A stretch of DNA of 64,000 nt from Phytoactinopolyspora limicola (lineage in GTDB: Bacteria > Actinomycetota > Actinomycetes > Jiangellales > Jiangellaceae). Both the position numbers and the translations under genes were made by a program. Shown here one piece after another: positions 37,904 to 47,025 of this stretch. The stretch spans positions 1 to 64,000 of the forward strand of contig NZ_JAAOEN010000014.1 in assembly GCF_011320225.1 (NCBI RefSeq), read 5' to 3'. The first letter of the stretch is position 1. Each line of letters begins with the position of its first letter. The notes beneath the pieces were generated by a model, which searched no databases, had not been told where the DNA came from, and saw only the letters and a list, made by a program, of their open reading frames with translations.

Positions 37904-40303
37904 ATGGGTGGAGTTCGCGTCGGCTGCACTTTTGACGAGTTGGTGCTTGCAGCCGCTGGCCATGAGCCGTACCACTACCAGCGCCGGCTGGCGGTGGATG
38001 GGTTGCCCGAGTTGCTCAACGTGCCTACGGGCGCGGGGAAAACGCTGGCGGCCACGTTGCCGTGGCTCTATCGCCGCCGTTTCCATCCGGACGGCGCGGT
38101 TCGTGCGCCGACGCCGCGGCGGCTCGTCATCGTGTTGCCGCAACGCGCGTTGGTCGAGCAGACCGAACGTGTTGTCCGCGGGTGGTGTGAGAGCGTGAGC
38201 GTCAACATCGGTGTACACGTGCTGTTGGGTGGAGTGTCGAGGGACGACCGCGCCTGGAAGCTCCGGCCCGAGGCTGACGCGATCTTCGTTGGCACGCAGG
38301 ACATGGTGCTGTCGCGGCTGCTGTTGCGGGGCTATGCGGAGGCGCCGGGAGCCCGGCCGATGTCTTTTGGGCTGCTGAACTCGGGCACTCAGTTCGTCTT
38401 CGACGAGGTCCAGTTGATGGGGCCGGGGTTGCCGACGTCGCTCCAGCTCGAGGCCCTCCGTCGGAGTCTCGGGACGGCCGAATCGTGTAGGTCGATGTGG
38501 ATGTCGGCGACGGTCGACCTGGGCACCCTGGCCACGGTCGACTACGTGGGCCCGTCGACGACGGTCGAGATCAGTGAGGCCGACCGGACTGGTCCGTTGG
38601 CCGATCGCCTCGCGGCCACTCGCCTCGTTACCCGTCTGGACGTCAGCAACGATGCCAAGCGTTACCCGAGGGAGCTGGCTGCTGAGGTCATCGCGCGGCA
38701 TAAGCCTGGTGCCCGAACGTTGGTTGTGCTCAACACGGTCGAACGTGCTCAGGCGGTTTACCAATCGCTCGCCGCGTTGTCCGGCGAGACGAGGACGCTC
38801 CTCCTGCATTCGCGATTTCGCCCACCGGACCGGCAGGCCCGTACGGCTGAGTTGGCGGACGTCGAGGACGGCATCGTCGTCGCCACGCAGGTTCTCGAAG
38901 CGGGCCTTGACATCACGTCGATGTTGCTGGTCACCGAGCTGGCGCCATGGTCGTCCATAATCCAGCGGGCGGGACGGTGCAACCGCGACGGCAACGCGCA
39001 CGGCGCGGTGCTGGCGTGGGTCGCGCCGCCTGGCGGCCGGGCCAGCGCGGCGCCCTACGTGAAGGGAGATCTTGCAGCGAGTGAGGCGGCATTGCGGGAT
39101 CTCGAAGGGTCGTCGGTCACCAGCGGGGATCTCATCTCTCGGGACGTCGCTCAGGAGCGATCCGTTTATCCGGTGCTGCGGCGTCGCGACGTGCTCGGTT
39201 TGTTCGATACGACGCCGGACCTTGCGGGCAACGACCTCGACGTCGGGCGCTGGATCCGAGACGCTGACGAGACAACCGTCTACGCCGCGTGGCGCAACGG
39301 CGAGCCGGACACCACCGCTGAGCAGTCGGCGGGCATCCCTTCAAGGGACGAATTGTGCCCCGTTCCAGTCGGTGGCCTGCGCGCCTGGGTGCGGAAGAAG
39401 AAGGCTGTTTGGCGCTATGACCACATGACGGCCGAGTGGGTCAGAGTTCTTGCCGAGCGTGATGTCCGGCCGGGGGCGGTGTATCTGCTCGTCGCCGCCG
39501 AGGGCGGTTACCTCCCTGAACTGGGCTGGTCTCCGAGAGAGCGCCGACCGGTACCTGTTATCGCCGGTGACGCTGTGGTGGACGCGGTCGATGCGGTGGG
39601 CGACGACACCGCGAGCGCCCGGAGTGGGCGTGCGGTCACCCTGGCTCAGCATCTCGATGATGTCGACCGCGAGGTTCATGCCCTGATCGATCAGCTAGGA
39701 CCGCTGCTGGGTCTGGACGCGCATCACGTGGAGGCAGCGGCGCTGGCTGGTCGGTTCCACGACTTGGGCAAGGCGCACCCGGTGTTCCAGGAGTCCTTGC
39801 GCAACGCCGCCGACGGCGCCCTGGGGGACGGCATCTGGGCGAAGTCGGATACGCATCAGCGCTTGCGGCATCGTCGCCGGTACTTCCGGCATGAGCTGGT
39901 CAGCGCATTGATGCTCCTGGATGGCGCCAGCCACCTGCTGAACGGTGTGGACGACCCGGACCTGGTGGCCTATCTCGTCGCGGCACACCACGGCAAGGTC
40001 CGGATGGCCGTACGTTCGATGCCGGGGGAGTCCGAAGACGGGACCGTGCTCGGGGTTGGACATCCTGACGACGCCGCGACGTTGCCGTTGCAGCTCATAA
40101 CCGGTGAAAGTGTGCCAGCTGTTCAGCCGGACCTCGATGCCATCCGGATCGGTTCAGACGGCGAGCCTACCTGGACGGCCCGGACCGCGGCTCTTCGAGA
40201 CCGGCCTGACCTGGGACCGTTTCGGCTGGGTTTCCTCGAGGCCATCGTCCGTGTCGCCGACCAGCGGGTGAGCCGCCGGTACCAGGAGGGAACGGGCGCG
40301 TGA
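37904..40303 (+). CDS. cas3: Type I-G Cas3 helicase-nuclease
   Basis: Cas3 unwinds and degrades target DNA. The 799-aa product has the helicase first: NVPTGAGKTLAATLPWL (Walker A), VFDEVQLMG (box II), and VATQVLEAGLDI plus IIQRAGRCNRDG late in the motor. The HD nuclease is at the C terminus (HHVEAAALAGRFHDLGKAHP, VAAHHGKVR), the domain order typical of type I-G (I-U) rather than of other type I subtypes. ATG at 37904 has GAGGGG upstream. The stop overlaps csx17. Confidence 0.93.
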   Translation: MGGVRVGCTFDELVLAAAGHEPYHYQRRLAVDGLPELLNVPTGAGKTLAATLPWLYRRRFHPDGAVRAPTPRRLVIVLPQRALVEQTERVVRGWCESVSVNIGVHVLLGGVSRDDRAWKLRPEADAIFVGTQDMVLSRLLLRGYAEAPGARPMSFGLLNSGTQFVFDEVQLMGPGLPTSLQLEALRRSLGTAESCRSMWMSATVDLGTLATVDYVGPSTTVEISEADRTGPLADRLAATRLVTRLDVSNDAKRYPRELAAEVIARHKPGARTLVVLNTVERAQAVYQSLAALSGETRTLLLHSRFRPPDRQARTAELADVEDGIVVATQVLEAGLDITSMLLVTELAPWSSIIQRAGRCNRDGNAHGAVLAWVAPPGGRASAAPYVKGDLAASEAALRDLEGSSVTSGDLISRDVAQERSVYPVLRRRDVLGLFDTTPDLAGNDLDVGRWIRDADETTVYAAWRNGEPDTTAEQSAGIPSRDELCPVPVGGLRAWVRKKKAVWRYDHMTAEWVRVLAERDVRPGAVYLLVAAEGGYLPELGWSPRERRPVPVIAGDAVVDAVDAVGDDTASARSGRAVTLAQHLDDVDREVHALIDQLGPLLGLDAHHVEAAALAGRFHDLGKAHPVFQESLRNAADGALGDGIWAKSDTHQRLRHRRRYFRHELVSALMLLDGASHLLNGVDDPDLVAYLVAAHHGKVRMAVRSMPGESEDGTVLGVGHPDDAATLPLQLITGESVPAVQPDLDAIRIGSDGEPTWTARTAALRDRPDLGPFRLGFLEAIVRVADQRVSRRYQEGTGA

Positions 40304-42525
40304 ACAGCATCGTGTTGGTCGGATGCCGAGCCGAGCCGCTCGGTAGCTATCTCACCGGACTGGGCTTGTGGCGCGCAGTGGTCAGATTGCTTGACTCCGA
40401 CGCGAAAGCGCATTGGTCGGCCGGTCAGATGGTGTTGACGACGAGGTTCGCCGACGTCGACGAGCTCACCGCACGGCTGGCCGAGACCTTCGAGCCGTTG
40501 CCGATCGTGTCGCCGTGGAACGCGGGATCGGGTTTCGCCGGCAATGGCAGGAGCCGCTCCGCCGAGGACACGTTGAACCGTATCCGGGTGTCCACCGATG
40601 GTCGACTCGCCGCGGTTCGCCACGCCGTCGCCGCGGCCGATCGGGTCGTCACTGAAGGACGGGACGCCGGCCTGGCCGGCAAAGGCGCCGAGATGTGGGC
40701 CAAGAAGCGCAAGGCCGACGTCGTCATGCTCGCTCGGAACATGTTGCCCGACGACGCGCTCGTGTGGGTGGACTCGACCGTGGTGCTGGGCCAGGACGAC
40801 GAACCGGCGTATAACCGCCTGCTTGGCACTGGTGGCAACTTCGGCCGTCAGGACTTGTCCGCCACCTACCTTGAGCGTGCCGTGGCGCTGGTTGACCGGC
40901 CTGATCTCACCCGGTTGCGGGCGGCCTTGACCGGCGATGAGTCGGTTCGCTACAGCCGGGATGCCGTGGGGCAGTTCGATCCGGGTCGGGCCGGCGGCGT
41001 TCAGTCGTCGCCATGGGAGAAATCCGACGACAGAGGCTTCGTCAATCCATGGTCGTTTGTGCTCGGCCTCGAAGGCGCGGTCTTGTTCGCGGCGGCCGTC
41101 GTCCGGCGGTACGGGGCACAATCGGTCAACGCCGCGGTACCGTTCGTGGTCGCCGCTTCCACGGCCGGTTCTCCAGACGCCGCTGCTGGTGAGCAGGCCA
41201 GGGGTGAGATCTGGACTCCGATGTGGGAGCGGCCGGCCCGGCTGGCCGAAGTGGAGCAGCTCTTGAGCGAAGGCCGGGCTGAGTGGCGAGGTACGGCGGC
41301 GCGCACCGGCTTGGACTTCGTAAGAGCTATCTCGTCACTTGGGGTAGACCGAGGGTTGTCGTCGTTCACCCGGCACGTCGTCGTTGACCGCCTCGGGCAA
41401 AATCCCCTCGCTGTCCCGGTCGATCGAGTCAGCGTCGAACACCGGCCCGAAGTCCGGCTGCTCGGAGACCTGGACACCTGGTTGTCGGGTCTGCGTGGCC
41501 GGAACCTTCCCGCCGCGGTGGCGAGTGAACTGCGGGTACTCGACGCCGCCGTGTACGCGGTCTCGAGCGGCCAGGACCGCCGTGGTCTTCAACGGGTTCT
41601 TATGGCGCTGGGGAGTTTGCACGATGTGGTGGCACGGTCGGGACGGATCCGCGAAGTAGTCCGGCCGCTGGTTCTCAGACGCCCACACGAGTGGCTGGCG
41701 GCGCTGGATGGTGGTTCGCGCGAGGTGCGTTTAGCAGCGGCGCTGGCGTCGGGGCGCGACGGCGGAAAGCAGCCCGGTCCGGCGTTGCGTGAGCTGCTCA
41801 CCCCGATACGGATAGAACGTGGCGTCGTGCGGTGGAGCGATCGGCCGACGCTGGTGCCAAGCGGCGTCGACGTGGCGACGATGCTGGCTATGGCGCATCG
41901 ACGGCGTGCGAGGCCAGGAGTTGTTCCCGAACCGGGGGCGGCAGCGGACAATGATGGGGCAACACGTGACGGTGATGTGCAGCCCGCCGTGCGTGGAGTG
42001 TTCAGCGCGTTCCGACATGGCTCGTGGGCGCCGCTCGAGGACGTCGCCGCCGTAGCGATGGGGTCGATTGACCACCGTCTGTTCGGTGACTTGCTCCGTG
42101 GCTTCATGTTGGCGGACTGGCGGCGTGGAGAACGCGCTGACTGGCCGAAGGCGGAATGGCATCCGATTCCGTCCGCGCTCGCGTTGCTGTTGCCCTTCTA
42201 CGCCGTCCACCCACTCAGAATTCACCAAGACGGCGATGAACAGGAACGAGACATCCTTCTCCGCCCGGGAACCCGCTGGATCACCCAACTGCTGTCCGGG
42301 CATACAGCACAGGTGGCAGCCGTCCTCGATGACGCTCGCCGGCGTCTCGTGATCGCGGGTATCGAGCGTCTCGTCCGACCGGCGGCAGACGTCGATGGTC
42401 CGGAGCTGGCTGCGGCGTTGCTAGTGCCAACGTCGTCGTCGGCCCGGCGTCGCGCGCTGCACGCTGTCGCTGACCTTCCTCAACCCCGCACCGAAAACCA
42501 GGATCTCGAAGGAGCAGAAGTATGA
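40300..42525 (+). CDS. csx17: Csx17, large subunit of type I-G Cascade
   Basis: The 741-aa product opens with IVLVGCRAEPLGSYLTGLGLWR, the hallmark of Csx17 (Cas8 role in type I-G). It includes WNAGSGF and EKSDDRGFVNPWSFVLGLEG, also family-typical. It probably recognises the PAM and holds the crRNA 5' end. GTG at 40300 overlaps the cas3 stop; its own stop overlaps csb1. Confidence 0.9.
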   Translation: MNSIVLVGCRAEPLGSYLTGLGLWRAVVRLLDSDAKAHWSAGQMVLTTRFADVDELTARLAETFEPLPIVSPWNAGSGFAGNGRSRSAEDTLNRIRVSTDGRLAAVRHAVAAADRVVTEGRDAGLAGKGAEMWAKKRKADVVMLARNMLPDDALVWVDSTVVLGQDDEPAYNRLLGTGGNFGRQDLSATYLERAVALVDRPDLTRLRAALTGDESVRYSRDAVGQFDPGRAGGVQSSPWEKSDDRGFVNPWSFVLGLEGAVLFAAAVVRRYGAQSVNAAVPFVVAASTAGSPDAAAGEQARGEIWTPMWERPARLAEVEQLLSEGRAEWRGTAARTGLDFVRAISSLGVDRGLSSFTRHVVVDRLGQNPLAVPVDRVSVEHRPEVRLLGDLDTWLSGLRGRNLPAAVASELRVLDAAVYAVSSGQDRRGLQRVLMALGSLHDVVARSGRIREVVRPLVLRRPHEWLAALDGGSREVRLAAALASGRDGGKQPGPALRELLTPIRIERGVVRWSDRPTLVPSGVDVATMLAMAHRRRARPGVVPEPGAAADNDGATRDGDVQPAVRGVFSAFRHGSWAPLEDVAAVAMGSIDHRLFGDLLRGFMLADWRRGERADWPKAEWHPIPSALALLLPFYAVHPLRIHQDGDEQERDILLRPGTRWITQLLSGHTAQVAAVLDDARRRLVIAGIERLVRPAADVDGPELAAALLVPTSSSARRRALHAVADLPQPRTENQDLEGAEV

Positions 42526-43484
42526 CCGCGACCCGTCACGTCTACGACGCCGAACTCAAGCCGATCCTTGGCAGCACGTTTCAGCCAACCGGGTTCCCTG
42601 ACCTGGGTGCCGCGACTTTCACTCGGCTAGAGGATGGGGAACCCGTCGAGTCTTTGCTGGTCGAGTCGGTGCAGTCGATGGCCAACCGGTTGGAAGCAAC
42701 CGCGTGGAACCCGGGTTCGCAACAACCGGAAGATGTGGTGCAAGGACTCTCATATGTGCGCGTGGATCGTCAGAGCACCGGGGAGTTCCTGACCTCGAGC
42801 CGCCTCGAGGCACACCGACTCGCCTCACCGTTCGTATGGGAATCCGAAGGTGACGACGGCACCACGTTCTTCGACGTCATCACCGCGCGGCTCGGGTTGG
42901 CGAAGGATACGCCGCTGAACTATCCGAAGATGGCCCGCGCGATCCTGGAGCTGGATCCGTTCTGCCTCGTCCATGGGGTGTTCTTCTCTCGTAAGGAATG
43001 GCTCGGCCAGCCCAAGTTCCCTCGCGCGGTCAGCGGCGTCATCGAAGCACACAACGTCAAGCAAGCGCCGTCAGGCGGACGGAAGGCAGACCACGTACGT
43101 CATCAGCTGGACCGCGATGCCGAAGGTGGAGGAACCGCGGAGGGCTACGGCTCGGTGCCGTTCCACCGCATGGAATGGACCGCTGAGCGCATCGTGGCGT
43201 CGTTCGTTGTCGATGTTGATCTGCTGCGGTCGTATGGCCTGCCGGACGGCACCACCGACATGCTGATCACACTCGCCCAGTGGGAGATCCGGTCGCTGCT
43301 GTCCGGTGGCCTACGGCTGCGCACTGCTTGCGATCTGGAGGTTGTCGGCGACGCCGAGACACGCCGCGGCGACCCGTTGCCGAACCTGGACGAGCTGACC
43401 GAGCGGCTAACGACACTCATCGCCGAGAGCCGGGACGTTCTCGGCGATGGCGAACCCACCGTTGTCCGCTGGGCGAAAGGCTGA
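42522..43484 (+). CDS. csb1: Csb1 (Cas7 backbone of type I-G)
   Basis: The 320-aa product belongs to the GSU0053/Csb1 family, a Cas7-group RAMP coating the crRNA spacer. Visible signs are TSSRLEAHRLASPFVW, LVHGVFFSRKEWLGQPKFPR and HNVKQAPSGGRKADHV. It is placed between csx17 and csb2, the usual order. ATG at 42522 overlaps the csx17 stop. Confidence 0.9.
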   Translation: MTATRHVYDAELKPILGSTFQPTGFPDLGAATFTRLEDGEPVESLLVESVQSMANRLEATAWNPGSQQPEDVVQGLSYVRVDRQSTGEFLTSSRLEAHRLASPFVWESEGDDGTTFFDVITARLGLAKDTPLNYPKMARAILELDPFCLVHGVFFSRKEWLGQPKFPRAVSGVIEAHNVKQAPSGGRKADHVRHQLDRDAEGGGTAEGYGSVPFHRMEWTAERIVASFVVDVDLLRSYGLPDGTTDMLITLAQWEIRSLLSGGLRLRTACDLEVVGDAETRRGDPLPNLDELTERLTTLIAESRDVLGDGEPTVVRWAKG

Positions 43485-43489
43485 TCCAC

Positions 43490-44899
43490 ATGGCTACCAC
43501 TCTGGTGGTCTCGTTCGTCATGGGGCGCTATCACGCGACGCCATGGGGACGCCATGTCAACGAAGGGTCGGTCGAGTTGCCGCCGTCGCCATGGCGTCTG
43601 CTTCGCGCGCTGTACGCGGTCTGGAAGACTCGCGCGCCCGACCTCGACGCGCCCACGGTGATCGGGTTGTTCGGACGGCTCGCCGAGCCTCCAACCTACT
43701 TCGTGCCGCCGTTCCGGCTGGCGCACACACGGCACTACTACCCGGACAGCCAGCACCGCACGGGGAGTACCCCAAGCGTCGACCGGACGTTGGACGCCTT
43801 CGCGGTGTTCGCCCACAACGCCGAACTCGGCATCCGGTGGCCGTTCGACCTTGAACCCGAGCAGCACAAGGCGTTCGAGCGGCTCGCCTCGTCGTTGCCG
43901 TACCTCGGTCGGGCGGACAGTGTGTGCGAAGCCCGGGTGGTGGAGAACTGGACGCCGCCGGCCGATGCGGTCGCGTCCGGGCCGGTAGACGTCGGAGAGT
44001 CGGTGCCGTCGTCAACGAGCGTGATCCGGCTCCTGTGTCCGTCGCTGCCGCTGGACGTCGAAGCGTTGACGGATCGACCGGTTGACGTGCGGGCCGGCCG
44101 GCTGCTTTTTCCGTCGGGAACCCGGTTCGTTGGATATCTCAAGCCTGTCGAGCACGCGATCCCGGCGAGAACCGCACGACCGGCTGTCGGTCCGGTTCAG
44201 GCCGTGCGTTTCTCGGTGCTCAACCGGGTGCTCCCCGCCCTGAACGACATGGTGACGTTGACGCACCTACTGCGGCAGACAGTACTGAACAAGTTCTCCG
44301 ATCAGCATCCGGCGTACTGGTGGTTCGCAGGCAAGGACCCGCACGGGCAACCACTGCACGGGCACAACCATCCCCACTACCTCGCGCTTCCCGACGAGCG
44401 GCACAGGGTCGGTGAGCTGGCCGTGTGGCTGCCGAACGCGACCAACGGCAGCGACGACGTTCTCCAACGCCTCTCCGGAGTGCGGCGTTTGTGGCGCCCT
44501 CACGACGGGGGTAGGCCAGAAGCGGCCATCGCGGTCCGTCTCTCCAGTTTCGGGACCGTTCAGCAGGTGCTGCCGGAGTATGCGGGCGAAAGTTCATCGT
44601 GGGTGTCGGCGACGCCATTCGTACCGACCGGACATCGCAAGGGGGAGTGGCAGGAGTTTCTCCGTCGTCGTTTGATCAGGGAGCTGGCCTACCGTGAGCA
44701 TCTCCCCGCAGACGCACAAGTGACGCTCCTTCGGGGACCCGGCGTCAGAGTCGCACCACGGCGGCCGTACGAGCCGGGGACACATGTACCAACCCCGACG
44801 TGGCTGCGGATCGAATTCGCTCAGCCAGTGCCAGGTCCGGTTGTTCTTGGCAGGCTGGCTCATTTCGGGCTGGGATTGTTCAAGGTGGATTCGTCATGA
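43490..44899 (+). CDS. csb2: Csb2 (Cas5-Cas6 fusion of type I-G)
   Basis: The 469-aa product resembles GSU0054/Csb2, which combines the Cas5 cap and Cas6 processing roles. The start VVSFVMGRYHATPWGRHVNE, PPSPWRLLRALYAVW, and the C-terminal SATPFVPTGHRKGEW are family features. It is the only candidate crRNA-processing enzyme in the window, so it must serve the I-G complex and perhaps the type III-like one. ATG at 43490 lies 5 bp after csb1; the longer frame upstream is inside csb1. Confidence 0.88.
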   Translation: MATTLVVSFVMGRYHATPWGRHVNEGSVELPPSPWRLLRALYAVWKTRAPDLDAPTVIGLFGRLAEPPTYFVPPFRLAHTRHYYPDSQHRTGSTPSVDRTLDAFAVFAHNAELGIRWPFDLEPEQHKAFERLASSLPYLGRADSVCEARVVENWTPPADAVASGPVDVGESVPSSTSVIRLLCPSLPLDVEALTDRPVDVRAGRLLFPSGTRFVGYLKPVEHAIPARTARPAVGPVQAVRFSVLNRVLPALNDMVTLTHLLRQTVLNKFSDQHPAYWWFAGKDPHGQPLHGHNHPHYLALPDERHRVGELAVWLPNATNGSDDVLQRLSGVRRLWRPHDGGRPEAAIAVRLSSFGTVQQVLPEYAGESSSWVSATPFVPTGHRKGEWQEFLRRRLIRELAYREHLPADAQVTLLRGPGVRVAPRRPYEPGTHVPTPTWLRIEFAQPVPGPVVLGRLAHFGLGLFKVDSS

Positions 44900-46557
44900 A
44901 CGCGGGCACCGAGGCGATACCTGAGTTGTTGCCAGCGCGCATGCTCAACGAATTCGTCTACTGCCCGCGGCTGTTCTACTTCGAATGGGTGGATACCAGG
45001 TGGGCGGATAACGACGACACCGAGGCCGGCAGGTTCACCCACAGGGTGGTTGATGAACCGGGCGGCCACATGCCGCCTCCCGAAGCTGTTGAGCTGCTGA
45101 AACAGGTGCGGTCGTTTCGCGTCGAAAACCGAGACCTCGGCCTGATCGCCGTCATCGATCGGATTGACGCCGGTGACGCCGGCGTCATCCCGGTCGACTT
45201 CAAGAAAGGGCGGCCCACTCCAGAGGGTGAACCATGGCCCACCGACCGTGCCCAGGTGATGGTGCAAGCGGTGTTGCTGTCCGCCGCTGGATACGACGTC
45301 GATCACGCCATCGTCTACTACGCCGAGACGAATCAGCGCATCGTCGTGCCTGTCACGGACGCCGACTACGACGAAGTCCACGACCTGGTCAGCGCGGCAC
45401 GCGAGGTAGCCAACCAGGTCAAGCCTCCGCTGCCTCTAGTGAGCAGTCCGAAATGCCCACGCTGCTCACTCGTCGGGCTGTGCCTGCCGGACGAGACCAA
45501 CGCACTGTTGGAACGTGCCGAGACACCCCCGCGGCGGATTACCCCCAGGGATCCTGATCACCGCCCGCTTTATGTCACGGAGCAGGGAGCCTTCGTCGGC
45601 GTGAAGGGCGGCCGGTTGGTGGTCACGAAGGCGAAGGAAAAGCTCGCCGACGTTCGCCTCATCGATGTTGCTCAACTGTGCCTGTTCGGTCATGTCCAGG
45701 TGTCCTCCGAGGCTCTGAGCCGACTATGGACACACGGCGTCCCCGTTCTGTGGTTCAGCTATGGAGGCTGGCTGCGTGGCTGGGCACAAGGTGAACCGTC
45801 GCGCTACGTCGAGCTCCGACGTCGGCAGGTGATTGTGCATGGCCAGGGTGGGCTCGGAATCGCTTGCCGAATGATCGCCGGGAAGATCCGCAACTGCCGC
45901 ACCTTGCTCCGACGCAACTCCCGCGGTGACGTGTCATCGGTGGTCGAAGCGTTGGGACGCCTCTACTCGCAGGCTGAACGCGCGACGTCGATACCTGAAC
46001 TTCTCGGCATCGAAGGGACAGCGGCGCGGATCTACTTCGGTGAGCTCACGACGATGGTGGCGCCCGCGCGCAGCCACCTCGCCAGCGGCTTCGACCGCGA
46101 CGGCAGGACCCGCAGACCTCCAACGGACCCGGTGAACTGCCTCCTGAGCTACGCCTACGCGCTGCTACTCAAGGACATCGTCGCAGTATGTCTTGGTGTC
46201 GGGCTCGACCCATTCATCGGCGTGCTGCACCGTCCCCGGTTCGGACGACCGTCGCTGGCCTTGGACCTCGCCGAGGAGTTCCGACCGCTCATCGCGGACT
46301 CGGTCGTGATCGGGCTGTTGAACAACGGCGAGGTCGACTCGCACGACTTCATCATCCGCGGCCGGGGCGTGACGCTGACTCAGAACGGTCGGCGTACCGT
46401 GCTACGGGCCTACGAACGCCGCCTTGACCAGACCGTCACTCACCCGACGTTTGGTTACAAGATCAGCTATCGGCGGGTCATCGACGTGCAGGCCAGGATC
46501 ATGGCCGCGGTCATGATCGGTGAGCTACCCGACTACGTGCCGATGACCACCAGGTGA
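44896..46557 (+). CDS. cas4-cas1: Cas4-Cas1 fusion integrase
   Basis: The 553-aa protein joins two adaptation enzymes. Cas4 part (1-205): MLNEFVYCPRLFYFEWV, VDFKKGRPTPEGEPWPTDRA (RecB-type nuclease core), and CPRCSLVGLC for the Fe-S cluster. Cas1 part (from about 215): LYVTEQGAFVGVKGGRLVV, the catalytic Glu region EGTAARIYFG, and His in GVLHRPRFGRPSLALDLAEE. Such fusions are typical of type I-G and set PAM and orientation of new spacers. ATG overlaps the csb2 stop. Confidence 0.94.
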   Translation: MNAGTEAIPELLPARMLNEFVYCPRLFYFEWVDTRWADNDDTEAGRFTHRVVDEPGGHMPPPEAVELLKQVRSFRVENRDLGLIAVIDRIDAGDAGVIPVDFKKGRPTPEGEPWPTDRAQVMVQAVLLSAAGYDVDHAIVYYAETNQRIVVPVTDADYDEVHDLVSAAREVANQVKPPLPLVSSPKCPRCSLVGLCLPDETNALLERAETPPRRITPRDPDHRPLYVTEQGAFVGVKGGRLVVTKAKEKLADVRLIDVAQLCLFGHVQVSSEALSRLWTHGVPVLWFSYGGWLRGWAQGEPSRYVELRRRQVIVHGQGGLGIACRMIAGKIRNCRTLLRRNSRGDVSSVVEALGRLYSQAERATSIPELLGIEGTAARIYFGELTTMVAPARSHLASGFDRDGRTRRPPTDPVNCLLSYAYALLLKDIVAVCLGVGLDPFIGVLHRPRFGRPSLALDLAEEFRPLIADSVVIGLLNNGEVDSHDFIIRGRGVTLTQNGRRTVLRAYERRLDQTVTHPTFGYKISYRRVIDVQARIMAAVMIGELPDYVPMTTR

Positions 46558-46561
46558 CACC

Positions 46562-46849
46562 GTGAGCCGCCGCCGCTACCTCATCGCCTACGACATCAGC
46601 GACCCGAAACGTCTACGCCGGGTCATCAAAGTCATGGAAGCGTATGGCCAGCGCCTGCAATACTCGGTCTTCCTATGCGACCTGTCCGGCATGGAATTCA
46701 CCCGCTGGAACCGGGATGTGCTGGAGGTCGTTCATCTCGGCGAGGATTCCGTCGTGACAATAGACCTAGGATCGGTCGAAGCGGCAGCCGAGGTGCGAAC
46801 CCTCGGCAGGCCCCGGACCCTGCCATCGACAGGCCCGACAATCGTGTGA
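46562..46849 (+). CDS. cas2: Cas2
   Basis: The 95-aa product has the ferredoxin-like Cas2 start RYLIAYDISDPKRLRRV, and YSVFLCDLSGMEF and DSVVTIDLGSVE strands. Cas2 bridges Cas1 dimers in spacer integration. GTG at 46562 lies 4 bp after the cas4-cas1 stop. The array begins 176 bp downstream. Confidence 0.94.
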   Translation: MSRRRYLIAYDISDPKRLRRVIKVMEAYGQRLQYSVFLCDLSGMEFTRWNRDVLEVVHLGEDSVVTIDLGSVEAAAEVRTLGRPRTLPSTGPTIV

Positions 46850-47025
46850 CACTTCCGTGCGAGCGGTGGGTCGTCGACTCCCTCCCTGGGAGGTGCTCGC
46901 ACGCAGGTCAACAGCAAGGTCCACGCCGAAACCGAGGTCAACCCCGAGCCTCGAAGGCGAGGTCAAACCCGTCGCTCGCGCAGGCTTCCATTCGCCCAGG
47001 TCAGACGGCTAGAATCTCAGGAGCT
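46850..47025 (+). promoter_or_regulatory. Probable CRISPR leader
   Basis: This 176-bp gap lies between cas2 and the first perfect repeat. It contains an inverted pair GTGCGAGC/GCTCGCAC (46857-46864 and 46894-46901), three GAGGTCAA-like words, and a faint repeat-like stretch just before the array. Repeats are perfect here and decay at the far end, so new spacers are probably added on this side. Confidence 0.7.

Noticed and set aside
43280-44899. csb2 starting at 43280
   Set aside because: The first 70 codons overlap csb1 in another frame and look random; the family start is at the ATG at 43490.
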